Of a stretch of 64,000 nt of DNA, positions 53,260 through 63,964 are shown one piece after another. The DNA is taken from the NCBI RefSeq assembly GCF_964019385.1, contig NC_088644.1, positions 15,075,031-15,139,030 of the forward strand, read 5' to 3'. Under the pieces are notes generated by a model. It did not search any database. It was not told the origin of the DNA and saw nothing but the letters and a program-made list of their open reading frames with translations. Both the position numbers and the translations under genes were made by a program. Numbering within the stretch: position 1 is the first letter of the stretch; each line of letters starts with the position of its first letter. The DNA is from Sycon ciliatum (Eukaryota > Porifera > Calcarea > Leucosolenida > Sycettidae).

Positions 53260-54132
53260 TTATTCAAGGCAGTCGGCAATAGAGTTAAAAATGGCAGGGC
53301 TGGAGCGTAAGCCAAAGGGGAGCACAGTGTCGAAATAATATCGGTTTTGCCAGTGAATACCTAGCAGAGGCCAGTCTTCCTGCCGCACAGGTACAATGCG
53401 GAAAGCACTCCGAATGTCAAGTTTGAAAAGATAAGCAGAACGACCGTACTGCATAATTGCATCGATCGCGTGATCAATAGTGATGTAATGCAAGCTGAAA
53501 TCTTCACGTGAAATTCCATCGTTAACACTTTGACCCTCTGGGCTAGAGAGATGGTGGATTAAACGGAAGCGGCCATTCTTTTTCGGAACGCAGCCAACAC
53601 CGGAGCGATGAAAAAAAGAAAAAAGCGAGGAGGAAAAAGGACCTAGCAGTTCAAAGCGGGAGCAACATTCTTGCAGGTATTTGGTAATAAAATCGGGATG
53701 CATCCTCGCAGAAGGTAAGTTAGGGGAGAACATGCTGCTTTGGCGTGGGCCATTGAAGCCAATGTCAAAACCATACGTAAGGCCATGAAGTACATATTTA
53801 ACAAAAGCTTGATCGGGGTGTGCACGCAGTAAGGAACGGAGGCGATTAACGTGAATAGGTGTGCGGCAAGTGTGAAAGAATGTAGGGTGTGTCCGGAGAA
53901 TGCTACTATCGAGATGCAGTTCATTAAGCTTTGTTCTGCCGCTGGTTGCCAGTGGAGAAGCGACGCGGGCAGGAGGGGTGGGCATGTGCGCCCTCGCATT
54001 GGGAGCAGACGTGGGCAAATTTACAGTCGGTGTTGGAGCATCGACCTTGCTGGAAATTCCGGCAGATCTCTTTGCCAGACTTGGTGTAGGCAGACCGTGG
54101 TGCAAACTGCTGGTTTGGTACTCGGGAGGCAC
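53260..54132 (-). CDS. DIRS-like reverse transcriptase, N-terminal and palm part
   Basis: A 290-codon frame. The last 200 codons are polymerase: Gly-Cys-Val-Pro-Lys-Lys-Asn-Gly, Arg-Leu-Ile-His-His-Leu-Ser, motif A as Phe-Lys-Leu-Asp-Ile-Arg-Ser-Ala-Phe, then Leu-Pro-Phe-Gly-Leu-Arg-Ser-Ser-Pro. A TAA replaces a sense codon just before motif C, after which the frame continues unchanged at 53258. The first part overlaps the end of Gag in another frame. Confidence 0.85.
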   Translation of the reverse strand: MPPEYQTSSLHHGLPTPSLAKRSAGISSKVDAPTPTVNLPTSAPNARAHMPTPPARVASPLATSGRTKLNELHLDSSILRTHPTFFHTCRTPIHVNRLRSLLRAHPDQAFVKYVLHGLTYGFDIGFNGPRQSSMFSPNLPSARMHPDFITKYLQECCSRFELLGPFSSSLFSFFHRSGVGCVPKKNGRFRLIHHLSSPEGQSVNDGISREDFSLHYITIDHAIDAIMQYGRSAYLFKLDIRSAFRIVPVRQEDWPLLGIHWQNRYYFDTVLPFGLRSSPAIFNSIADCLE

Positions 54133-54923
54133 GAAAAGGGCACTGGCTACCCGATGGAGGGTGAGTGATCCGGCATGTGCTACACTGCGGGCGTGAGCGG
54201 CCTGTCATTTTCAGTTGCCAGAGATTGCCGTCAATGGCGTCCCAACGCTTACTGGGGTCAAGAGAGATTGCCAGACGGAACTCCCGGTCATATTCGAGCC
54301 AGGCCTCCGGATAGTATTAGGAGTTGGCCGATACAATGGTGGCCTGATATGCCATCAGTTCGGAGAAACAGCTGGGTGCATGCGAGCATAGTACGAGCAT
54401 ATATCTGGACCAGGCTTCTAGCCATGTAACCAGGTCGTGAACATGCCTACGAACTTTCTCGACATGCCCGCCAGAGCTGGGATCCAGCAGCTCAACAGTC
54501 CTGGACCCACTGAAATTCAACTGAATCGTGTCACGCTTTGGTGCCCCAAGAGCTTCCGGTAACAGTGTATTCAAATCAACACACTCACCTCGCAAAATCC
54601 TCTCTCTCTCACGTGAGACGGCACGTTCAGTGGATGAGATAGAGAGCCAGCACCCGGACCAGTTGGCGCAGCATTTCCGGTGGGTACAGCCATGGCGGGG
54701 AAGGCTGCGAGGATCCGATGGTGGCAAGCAGTGGGGAGACCGTTTCTGCCAGGGCGGCGGTGACGGCTTTCTGGACTTCGTCAGATATAAATTGCTTGAA
54801 TTGTCCGCCGTCGAGTGGTGAGGCAGCGTTACTCGGCAGCTCGGGGTCCGCAGCCGAAGAAACAGGTGGGTCGGGAACAGGGCTAGGTGCTGCGCGACGG
54901 GTTCTATTCCTGGTGCCCGACAT
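53924..54923 (-). pseudogene. DIRS-like Gag with CCCH-type zinc segment
   Basis: It starts at the ATG at 54923 (MSGTRNRTRRAAPSP) with a Pro/Ala-rich stretch and a helical segment (Phe-Ile-Ser-Asp-Glu-Val-Gln-Lys-Ala-Val). It continues in other frames at 54317-54727. At 54208-53924 it ends with a zinc region, Ile-Cys-Arg-Asn-Phe-Gln-Gln-Gly-Arg-Cys, then Asp-Cys-Lys-Phe-Ala-His-Val-Cys and a Cys-x2-Cys-like pair. Frameshifts join the pieces. It would coat element RNA in intact relatives. Confidence 0.7.
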
Positions 54924-54929
54924 GACTAG

Positions 54930-55860
54930 GCAATGACAGTTCGGTCAGCAAAAGACAAAGGCAGCAGGATACAAGTCGGGCATGAGCCAAAGCAGAGAAG
55001 ACTCAAAACTGAGAATGGCAAGGAGATGTGCCACGTTGCGGACTCGGACCCGATCAAAACTGAACTAATTATTGTGATGGCGTACGCATAAATTAATGTG
55101 ATGCACAGCAGGCGGTCTTGCCGGTCGCGGCAAGGCGCGCTAAACAAGTGCCGCGGCCAGAACCGTAGAGGGCGCTGTTGCGCAGCAGATACGTAGTCAT
55201 GGTAGTTGCGAGATGTGCGCCTACGCTAAACTGAATTCATTACATGAATACATCATTAATAACTGCACATTTAAATCTTAGTTGTATTGGTTTAAAGATA
55301 AATGATGGGCATACATTGGGTCAGCCAAGGAAAATACCAGCGGAAGCAGTACAGCAAGAGTCGGAAAATAGAGAAAATATTGCAACCTCAAGCACATAAA
55401 GGAATTACCCAAAATGTGCAAATGTGAAGAAACCAAAACACAATAGTGCAAATATTGGAGCTATCCACTGTAAGGCCACTGTTACAATGCACATTTTTAA
55501 AGCTCAAAGTTGGCTCCTTTCATCCCTGGGTGGTCCTCATTGCCCCGCTACAACAGTTTCGTCTAGACACCCTCTCGGTGCCGGAGATGGGCAAGGTACA
55601 AAAGTGGACTAAAACATGCTTTGAAATTAAGTACAAGAATGGGGGATCACGCGGCTGCTCACAACAAAAACTTCACATCCAAAACAACTATGTTCGCACT
55701 CCGATCAAATTTACCATGTAATGTAATGTAAGCCAATCAACTGGTGACCAGCAACTTGCTGAGTCCATCTAAAGAATTGTCCAAAGAAAGCCATTGCGTA
55801 GACCATCTTCATGGCTAGTCGCAGCAAGGGTACCTCCTAATATTTGAGGTAAACTACCAC
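54930..55860. other. 5' flank of the DIRS-like element and spacer
   Basis: Probably includes the untranslated start of the DIRS-like element (to about 55150). No gene or clear repeat beyond it. Confidence 0.4.
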
Positions 55861-55863
55861 CAT

Positions 55864-57713
55864 CAGGCGCGTACGCAGGGGGGGGGGGGGTTCCCGTTGC
55901 CCGGAAACCCCCCAAATGTTCCAAACGAGCAACGTTTTTGGGCATTTATTGGTAGGGCGCATGATCGATCTGGCAAGAATGCAAAACTTCAAAAGATCGT
56001 AACTCAGTCAAATCTCGCTCAAATCCAACGATCCAAATATCCACAGAAAACTCTCAGCTGTCGGTTGAAACAATTTGTGAAGCGCTACGAGCAATGTATC
56101 GTGAGATAAATCATTCGTAAATTGAGCCGCGGTCTCAGCAATTTCAAAAGCGCGCAGTGCGATTTGAGTATCGAGAATTTGAGATTTTCGTCGCGCTGAT
56201 TTGCTCAAATTTGCAGGGGCTTCCCTTGGGGTATTTTCAAGAGTACACAGGAAAAAGTCGAAACTCTGCGATCAAGAAAAACGAAATCGCTGGAGCAGGA
56301 CGTGTTTGGGCCTGTTTGGGGCATTTTTCGCACCGTCGCTGCACTCTACCGCTATAGCCTATGGGCTATACTGGCTATAGCGCTGGATATGTATATCACT
56401 GTACTGTGTCCTGGCTATCAGGGTCGACCTCATTCTCTCCCTGATACCTTTCCACTTCCAGGAAGCCCAAGATAATGAAGATTGAGTGAGTAGAACTGAA
56501 CTGAAGTTATCCAAACAACACGAAAAAATGCATAATTTTGAAAATTTCCTAGGGCTCTTTAGGAAGGGTTAACCCGACTGCTGCATGGACGATAAGTGCT
56601 GCGAATAGTGATCATGCACCCTGGCCTGAGTAGCTCGCTTGGCTAATTGAAAGTCTGCTGACCTGGGCCACATTATGTTGCTAATACATGCACAACCCCA
56701 GTCACAGCGCAAAAGTTGGTTGAGTTTGGCCGTCAGGAGGCCAGCGCAAGGTATCCGGGGCGCGGGTCTGATTCCAGCGAGGGGCAATGTGGTACCCCGC
56801 AGCGCAAGGGTAGCGTGATACCCTAAGCCAACGTGCGTGCTGCATGAGTAGCGTGATACTCGCCGAGCGCTTTTGCTGTTGCCTAGCAACGCGTTTCTGT
56901 CTTTCCTGGGCCCCCAGATGCATGTTGGGTGGCCCTGCGCATGACTGCACGTTGTCATAGCAACCTTGGAAATCTCAAGCCGGTTACCAACAAGCTAGGA
57001 ATCAGACCAAGCCGCCGAATGCCCCCGCCGGCCCCCGGCGCTTCATTGCAATTGAATTAATATTTTGTCCAGAATAGTGAGCTAGGACAGATCAAATACA
57101 ATGTAGCTTGGAGTACCATCATGCTGAGTGGCACTCATTGTGAGACGTAGGATAGTGTAGAGCGATAATAAATACCAGGAGGCGTGGGTGGGAGGGAGAA
57201 ATTGCAAAACAGTTGGATGCACGCAGCAGCACAGCTAGCAACAGAAAGAGCCGTGGATGGGTTTGTTCCTGTTTTTGATGGCTGTGGCCATCCGTTCGCC
57301 CAACGCTCGTGTGAGTACGGCGTTTGTTTGTGCTGCCAGCTCGCGTCCGGCGTTTGTTTGTGCTGCCAGCTCGGGCCCGGTGCGCGAGTGAAACCGAACC
57401 GTGACAAAGGCTTTCGCTCTTTAGTGCTATTTACTGGCTTTTCATACGATGCCTATTGATGTCTAGAGACATGCTGTCTAGCCTTCCCCTGGTACGCATT
57501 CACGGGGCTTTGTTGAAGTTCGTGCCGTGAACTGCCAAAGGGAATTGTTTGAATGGTGCTGGGGCGAGTGCGACATTACGGCGTCCCTGCAGCCGGCCTA
57601 ATCGCGTTTGTTGCCACAACCGATTTTAAAACTAACACACTTACACACACTTTGTTACTCGTTGTTTGGGATTCGGTTGAAACCCCCTAGAGGTGACCCT
57701 GCGTACGCGCCTG
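55864..57713. mobile_element. hAT-like element with CAGGCGCGTACGCAGG ends
   Basis: CAGGCGCGTACGCAGG at 55864 and its inverse CCTGCGTACGCGCCTG ending at 57713 are perfect inverted ends. ACCAT is present on both sides (55859-55863 and 57714-57718). A 5-bp duplication is shorter than the 8 bp usual for hAT, so it may be decayed or another superfamily. No transposase is found in the 1.85 kb. A direct duplication (57327-57350 and 57351-57374) contains GCGTTTGTTTGTGCTGCCAG. Confidence 0.7.
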
Positions 57714-57785
57714 ACCATAGTCTGCTACAACACAGCGCCAACAAGTAGTCTTGAACAAACTATCCAAAAATCATTTGGGGAAATG

Positions 57786-58070
57786 TTAAAATGTTGAACT
57801 CTCCAATGGCCATACTCTCGCGGAATCCAACCTCGCATCAGGAAAACACATGCGGAGCGCAGCCACTTGCCTGTTTTCTAAGCTACCAGCACTGAAACAA
57901 AATGGGCGTAATAACTGCCCTAGCAAACCTTCAATGAAGTCGCCACAAAGCGCCACTTGCTGAAAAAACTGAGCGCAACATGACAAAAAGGAGACCTGGT
58001 TTACAACAACAAATGAGCAAGAACTGCAACAGTCGCACAAGATCTGCCAGGAAGTTCTTGGGCATACACA
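57786..58070. repeat. Dispersed repeat related to 59468-59596
   Basis: The segment at 57940-58070 (GAAGTCGC, CACTTGCTGA, ACAACAACAAAT motifs in order) matches 59468-59596 in the same orientation with many substitutions. No coding signal. Confidence 0.5.
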
Positions 58071-58672
58071 GGCAAAATGTGCATCCAAAATCTCACTAGA
58101 GCCACTTCAAATGCAGTATAACTGGTCAAGGCGACCAGTTGTTCCTGAGGACCAATGAATCTGGGACCAATGGAAGTTATCTCCAGTCAACTGAACCAGG
58201 ATAAGAATACCACCTCTATACAAAGACCACATTTAGAGGGTTCCTTGAGCAGTCACCTTAGACAGGTTTCACTGTATAATACCCAAACTACTATGGATTT
58301 AGATACAAACCGCACATGAAAGGAAACTTGTTTGGCCATTTCCGAAAATGGTAAAATGGATCCATTGTTTGTCACTTTTGCATCTAAACTCTTCACATGT
58401 ATCATACCAATATTAGGGAGGTTAAGCTCATAAGCATTGCTTCTAGGACAGAGGCCTGGAGCAGGGAGGAGTATCTAGGGATCAGTTTCAAAAACATATT
58501 AAAGGTGGTGCAGCTGCAGACCTACGTTTTGTGTGATCGTAAGTAGGAGAATGTGATAAAGACATAGGGTTAGAGAGATGATATGAATATTTTTTACATG
58601 CATACTGGTGAATGACATCAACATGTTGCTCTTTGAATTGAAGAAGTATTCTACTGTGTTCTTTGCTTTCAG

Positions 58673-58864
58673 CCCGACAATGTCCCGCTCCAGGAAAACC
58701 TGATTCCGGACAATATCGTGTAGCACGGCAAGGGCAATATGTCTCGAGACCTTTCCAATTTGGTGACACTGTTTTATGGTTTTGCAATAAAGGATTCACA
58801 GGAAATACCCGTGCTGTATGCCAGGCAGATGGTAGATGGAGCAAGAACACACCAACCTGTACAC
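58673..58864 (+). CDS. Sushi/CCP domain exon (64 codons)
   Basis: Cys at residues 3, 37, 49 and 62 and Trp at 55. The C1-C2 segment is about eight residues longer than in the other exons. Pro-Ala-Pro-Gly-Lys-Pro follows C1, Asn-Lys-Gly-Phe follows C2 and Gly-Arg-Trp-Ser precedes C4. The acceptor is TTGCTTTCAG (ends 58672) and the donor GTACGT (from 58865), phase 1 on both sides. It belongs with the other plus-strand Sushi exons. Confidence 0.92.
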
Positions 58865-58974
58865 GTACGTACTTTCGGGACTCTGATTGGAACCCACTAC
58901 CAGTTTGGCCTTTGTTTCTAATCATAATTTACAGCAGTTTCATACTAACCTGCAACATTTTACCTTTTTCAATA

Positions 58975-59151
58975 CAGTGGAGATCGGATATAACGACTTT
59001 GTATAATTATAACGACAGATTGAGTTTAGCGACGCAATTCTGTTGCCCTAGTCGTTTAGTAAGTCCTTTGTGAAGATCGGGTTTAGTGACAGGTCGAATA
59101 GTGACATTTTGTTCTCTCCCAAAGGAGTGTCGTTATATCCAATCTCCACTG
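58975..59151. mobile_element. mariner/Tc1-type MITE (177 bp)
   Basis: TA at 58973-58974 and 59152-59153. Inverted ends CAGTGGAGATCGGATATAAC and CAGTGGAGATTGGATATAAC. No coding capacity. Confidence 0.9.
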
Positions 59152-59153
59152 TA

Positions 59154-59400
59154 TTTCAGTAAAGAGAGAAAGGACCAATAAGTCGCAAGTTATGACTAAC
59201 AGTTCACCAATGTAACGAGATATTATACAGTCAGATAGTGCGACAACAAGGCACAAAACTGAAAAGGATATTGAGGCATTCAACAACCTGACACTTTCGT
59301 GGCGAATCCCTTCCCTTCATTGGAACTTTCTGCAACTGAGCCTTCCAAATTGGAAGATTGTTGGTTTGCGCTTCGTAGATGTGTTAGAGTAGGGTTGCTG
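59154..59400. mobile_element. Palindromic element family, partial copy
   Basis: The left arm (AGAGAGAAAGGACC and onward) and core (GGCACAAAACTGAAAAGG, CTTCCAAATTGGAAG) of the family are present. The right arm and tail are missing. It abuts the mariner MITE exactly. Its arm differs from both intact copies. Confidence 0.7.
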
Positions 59401-59596
59401 ACTGATGATGTCTCAATATGCCTGTCAGTTTTGAGACGTCATGGGAAAATTTCTGCTCTAGTGGAAACTCAAATGAAGCCGCAATGAAGCATCACTTGCT
59501 GAACAACAGCACATGACAAGAAAGATAAACTGGTCCACAACAACAAATCAGCTAGGATTGCAACAGTAGCGCAATATGGCCCAGAACGTTCTTGTG

Positions 59597-60555
59597 TACT
59601 AGACAGCTACTGCACGAGAATTTAAAAGAGGGCATGTCCGAGAATACCAAAGTATTAGGCTAAGTCGATCTCTCCGATTTTGCTCAAAATTTGCAGATAG
59701 GTTCCCATTGGGGTGTAGATCGACTGTGCAAAGCTCTTGAAAACGTTTCTGAAGGAAACCTTGAAACTCGCATACCCCGAAAAATGGCCGAAAAATCACA
59801 TCATTTGGCCCAGTATCAGCGAGACTCGACCTTCGGGTGAAAATCATTTTTGCAGGAAAAGTCATTTCTGCAACGGCAAAAAACTCTTGCTTCGCGCTCT
59901 GCACATTCAAACAAAAAATTAGTTCATCGCAACAATGAATGCTTTTGATCTTCCTAGTAGTAGGAGAGTTCGCTCACGATGGCCAGCTAGCTGTCTTCCG
60001 GCTCTGCCAGAAGCCATTAATAGCATTATATTTCCTAGGCAGGAATCGTCGCGTCTGATAGAGAACGACGACAGTTTACAGAAGATGTTTTTGTCGACGC
60101 GCAATTCCTATTTAGCGACGAGAATTTCAACTTGATTTAGGCGCTCCGCCGAAGGAGCTCTCTGCTGGCAAAAGTACTTTCTGACATCTGATAATCCTTG
60201 TAGGGCCCTTCTGAACTTAGTACAGCTCCGCTCAGGGGAAATACTGAACGAGGAGAAACTAGTGAGGCGACGGCAACAGAGGTAGACGAATTGAAATGCA
60301 CTGGATCAACTCGAGTCAGGGCGAAAGAGCGCTGCCGCTAGTGACATGATCTGAATTTTTCCAGTCTCCCACACTGGACTCCGCGGTGAACACCAAACCC
60401 CTTGGACGGGGCAAGAGCTGAACATGATTGATGAGCTACGAAATCTCTGCGCTAAGTTCTGGAATCATGGCGCACTGACGCGCATGCAGCCAGTTTCCCA
60501 CAGAGCTCAAACTGGAAGTAGTCACGAGAAAGCTTTTGGTCTCTGTTGTTCTGCC
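59597..60555. other. No gene recognised
   Basis: A 66-codon frame at 59935-60135 is rich in Ser/Arg and has no known motif. Nothing else is evident. Confidence 0.4.
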
Positions 60556-60560
60556 TTGTG

Positions 60561-60739
60561 TATCTATCCATCCATCTATCTATCCATCTATCTATCCATC
60601 TATCTATCCATCTATCTATCCATCTATCTATCCATCTATCTATCCATCTATCTATCCATCTATCTATCCATCTATCTATCAATCTATCTATCCATCTATC
60701 TATCCATCTATCTATCCATCTATCTATCCATCTATCTAC

Positions 60740-60795
<56 letters not shown>

Positions 60796-60820
60796 ATATC
60801 TATCTATCTATCTATCTATA
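60561..60820. repeat. (ATCT)n/(ATCC)n microsatellite
   Basis: About 260 bp of CTATCCATCTAT units passing into a pure CTAT array. Smaller CTAT arrays occur at about 62355-62406, 62583-62611 and 62727-62752. Confidence 0.97.
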
Positions 60821-60888
60821 AGGAGGAAAACTACCTTGTGCCAGCGGAGAGGGCTCAACACAATAATGTGGAGCACTATTACAAACAA

Positions 60889-60990
60889 AAAGGCACAATG
60901 GAGTTTTACAGATTTGTCGCAACTCAGAGTTTCTTGCTCAATGCAATCATCAGGCGACTATTACATGCTCAGTGGGACTTAGCCAATATA
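60889..60990. repeat. Inverted repeat, left copy (partner 62251-62352)
   Basis: Matches 62251-62352 in inverse orientation almost perfectly. Both copies lie next to CTAT arrays, and together they bracket the Penelope-like gene. Confidence 0.9.
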
Positions 60991-61422
60991 AAGCATAGCC
61001 TAGCGATAGCTGGTTGGTGTTTGATTCAGCACAGAAAATATTGCCATGATGGCCGTGTGGATGGTTGCTTAGGTGAGGGAGCTATTACAGCACCGGGGTA
61101 TTAGCGCAGAAAGTGTAGATTGCTATTGAATATAGAAATGGAAGGTGTGAATTTGTAGACAGCAGCCAGTGTGTGACGGTAATCCCTCAGAACTGTTAAA
61201 GTGTTATTGGTGATGCGGAGGGCTCTAGGCTCACGCGTATGTGCTCGCTTCAGATCGTGTCACAGTATACTGTATGTTTGTTTTGCAAGTGCACGCAGGT
61301 GTGTATGTGTGTACATGATTGTACATGTATGTGTGTGTGCATATGTGTGTATTGGGGATGTTGCACACCTGTGATTATGTCACGGCTGCACTGTGGCTTT
61401 TGAGTAGGAATTTGTTGGCGTG

Positions 61423-62190
61423 TCAGCATTTTGATACGAGCTCACTCCTCTTGTTCAGTAGCGTTGTCTTGTCCGCGGTGATGATCTGCAGTTTTTCTTC
61501 CGGGCAGAGGTTGCATCTCTTGCTGATGTTGCTGTAGGCTCGGCGTTTCTTCATGATGGACCATCTGATTGATGTCTGTTTGCCTTTGTCTTTCATTTTC
61601 CATGTGTATTTCGAGAGTTCGGTGGCATTCTCGTACTTTGGATGGCGCATAGATGATGTGTGGTTGTTGAAACGGTTCTTGAATGCTGGCTCCGTCGAGC
61701 CGATGTAGTGTTTGATTTGGCCGTTGTTTTCTCTGGTGCCTTCCGCTTGGTAAAGGACATTTGTTGCCTGACACTCGCCACGAAGGGGGCAGTTCGGCTT
61801 GACACGGCAGTTACAGGGTAGGTCAGGTTTCGGCTGTTCCAGTATACGTTTGTTATGGCCGCTGATGAATGCCGACACGTTGGGCATACACGAATAACTG
61901 ATTTTCACGGTATTTGAATTGAAGATTTTCGCCAGCCTCGAGCCTCTGGGGAAATGCCGCTTGACAAGTCGTAGGAATGCGGCTCCCACATCCGTCTGCA
62001 CGTTTCTGGAAAAGGGCGGGTTGAACCATATTACTTTGCGTTTTCTTTTTCTGTTCCTTCTGGGTGTGTTCTTTTCAACATATGCTATGTTGTCTGGTAA
62101 ACCGCTCGATGCCCGTGCTGTCCTGTAAAGCGGTGCAGCTTCTGTAAATACTTCGCTGTCTGCGGAGATGTCTGACAATCGTCGAGCCAC
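61423..62190 (-). CDS. Penelope-like element: GIY-YIG endonuclease part
   Basis: A 255-codon minus-strand frame. Residues 52-103 have Val-Ile-Trp-Phe-Asn-Pro-Pro-Phe-Ser, Lys-Ile-Phe-Asn-Ser-Asn-Thr and Lys-Ile-Ser-Tyr-Ser-Cys-Met, a block typical of the linker in Penelope-like elements. Cys127, Cys129, Cys134 and Cys140 form a Cys cluster. Val-Leu-Tyr-Gln-Ala (145-149) stands for GIY, Tyr-Ile-Gly (162-164) for YIG, with Arg173, His177 and a Cys-Asn-Leu-Cys-Pro-Glu-Glu-Lys end. The reverse transcriptase that should lie upstream (above 62190) is absent, so the element is 5'-truncated. The frame is uninterrupted. Confidence 0.85.
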   Translation of the reverse strand: MARRLSDISADSEVFTEAAPLYRTARASSGLPDNIAYVEKNTPRRNRKRKRKVIWFNPPFSRNVQTDVGAAFLRLVKRHFPRGSRLAKIFNSNTVKISYSCMPNVSAFISGHNKRILEQPKPDLPCNCRVKPNCPLRGECQATNVLYQAEGTRENNGQIKHYIGSTEPAFKNRFNNHTSSMRHPKYENATELSKYTWKMKDKGKQTSIRWSIMKKRRAYSNISKRCNLCPEEKLQIITADKTTLLNKRSELVSKC

Positions 62191-62811
62191 TGCTGGGGAT
62201 ATATTTTTCGGGATGACGGGCTGGTGGTTGCTGCTGCTGTAACGTACAAATATTGGCTAAGTCCCACTGAGCATGTAATAGTCGCCTGATGATTGCATTG
62301 AGCAAGAAACTCTGAGTTGCGACAAATCTGTAAAACTCCATTGTGCCTTTTGTGTATCTATATATCTATATATCTAACTAACAGTTATCTATCTATCTAT
62401 CTATCTTGTGCAACGCTCACTGCTCTTGGAGCATTTCGAGCACTCTTGGCGGGGTTTGCAGCTCTTTATAAAAATGCTTCGCTTCACGGAAACGTATTTC
62501 ATTGCGAAGAGCTGCGCTTCGGTCCTCTGAGCTGTGCTGAGGAGCTCTAACAGAGCGAAACAGTTGCTGCCCACATATTTGAGTATCTATCTATCTATCT
62601 ATCTATCTAGAGTAAGGTCTGGTTCCACACAGCTGCGGAGAGGTATGAAGTTGTCTGATGAGTGCTTTCGCACGAGACTCAGAGTAACAACGAATTTCTC
62701 GGCTATCCATCGCTTGATGACTTGTGTATCTATCTATCTATCTATCTATCTTTTTCTTTCTCTCTCTCTCCATCTCTCTTTTTTTCTTTTACAATAAATA
62801 TTGGTGAACAG

Positions 62812-62997
62812 GTATACGTTGCCAAGACCAAGGGCAGCTTGCCAATGGAGATAGCACATCGACAGGCCAACAATTTGGTAGTACAGTAAGATATCGATGT
62901 CATACAGGCTTCTACATGGTGGGTTCTACAAGTGGTGTTGTTACTACACGATGTTTGTCCGACACAAGGTGGTCTCATGATAAACCCACTTGTTTGC
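62812..62997 (+). CDS. Sushi/CCP domain exon (62 codons)
   Basis: Cys at residues 3, 29, 47 and 60 and Trp at 53, exactly the spacing of the exon at 38512-38697, with which it also shares Leu-Ala-Asn-Gly and Tyr-Met-Val-Gly segments. The acceptor is GGTGAACAG (ends 62811) and the donor GTAAGTAC (from 62998), phase 1 on both sides. A CTAT array and a CT tract lie in the intron just upstream. Confidence 0.92.
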
Positions 62998-63353
62998 GTA
63001 AGTACGAAATAATTTTGTATCAGGTACAGGTTGGTGGGTTTTCCATCCCGCAACGTTGCAGATATGTAGCCCAGTCCTGGTACGGGATTGTTTATGTTCA
63101 GTAGAGGTGCTACTCTTTAACAGAGGCATACCCTATGATCAGTCTCATCAACTTGCAACCACTTTTTTAGATGCACACAACCCATAATATGATGTCGGCA
63201 TTTGTTTTCGGGTATTGAATAACATTTTTCCGCCATAATCCTGTTTTCAAAAGACCCCAAACATACAGACACAGCACTTCCTCAGAACGGCGCAGCAACC
63301 TGGATGCAGTTTTTAATGCACTGCGTGTTTCTCTGTGCTTCTCTATGGAACAG

Positions 63354-63554
63354 CCCGTACATGTCCTGATCCAGGCAGTCCAACATTTGGCGGCTTCTCT
63401 GTTCAAATGGAAATACAGCGTGCCAGTCTGACACCCTACCTGTACAACGACACTGTCACATGGACATGTGATATCGGCTATTCTACTACTCAACCTACTA
63501 CTGCTGTGTGTCAGGCTAGTGGAGGATGGAGTAACAACCACCCAGACTGCAAAC
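63354..63554 (+). CDS. Sushi/CCP domain exon (67 codons)
   Basis: Cys at residues 3, 38, 52 and 65 and Trp at 58. Pro-Asp-Pro-Gly-Ser-Pro follows C1, Asp-Ile-Gly-Tyr follows C2 and Gly-Gly-Trp-Ser precedes C4. The acceptor is ATGGAACAG (ends 63353) and the donor GTATGTC (from 63555), phase 1 on both sides. The long C1-C2 segment is like that of 58673-58864. The gene continues beyond the right edge. Confidence 0.92.
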
Positions 63555-63914
63555 GTATGTCTTCTTTTCTTCTTCTTTTTTACAAGATAGCCACAAATCA
63601 TCATGGTGCAAACACCGGCCAAAAAAAGCACAGACGCACATAGCGATGGCAGCCGAAGCAGTGGAGGCAGAGCAAGAGCAGCTAAACCGACCAAGGGTCT
63701 CGGCATCCACACTGCTCATGCACGCCAAACAGAAAAATACTAAATGAAAACAAAATGAATAGGAGCGCTACAGAGCAAATGAGAAAATATGGGTATCGGC
63801 ACAGTCACACAGCGTGCAAAATGGGAAGGAAAGTTTAGGAGCAGACACACATACATTGCCATGTACACAGCAGCAGGAATCCGGCATACACACATGTGAA
63901 CACATGCATGCGCA

Positions 63915-63918
63915 CACA

Positions 63919-63964
<46 letters not shown>

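Larger units (their letters stand above)
46512..54923 (-). mobile_element. DIRS-like retroelement (gag, RT, RNase H, tyrosine recombinase) with nested insertions
   Basis: On the minus strand the order is Gag (54923-53924), reverse transcriptase and RNase H (about 53990-52303), and tyrosine recombinase (52162-51905 and 47059-46512). There is no DDE integrase and no flanking LTR of its own, which fits DIRS/Ngaro-type elements. The 4.85-kb interruption 47060-51904 is a hAT that carries an LTR retrotransposon. Limits beyond Gag and recombinase are not determined. Confidence 0.85.
60889..62410 (-). mobile_element. Penelope-like element, truncated, with inverted flanking copies
   Basis: The GIY-YIG gene is flanked by inverted copies (60889-60990 and 62251-62352), each next to a CTAT array. 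Penelope-like elements often carry partial terminal repeats in unusual arrangements, which may explain this. Limits are approximate. Confidence 0.6.

Noticed and set aside
60424-61104. A 226-codon frame and its neighbours rich in Tyr-Leu-Ser-Ile
   Set aside because: Most of each frame is the CTAT/ATCC microsatellite read in three frames. It is not a protein-coding signal.
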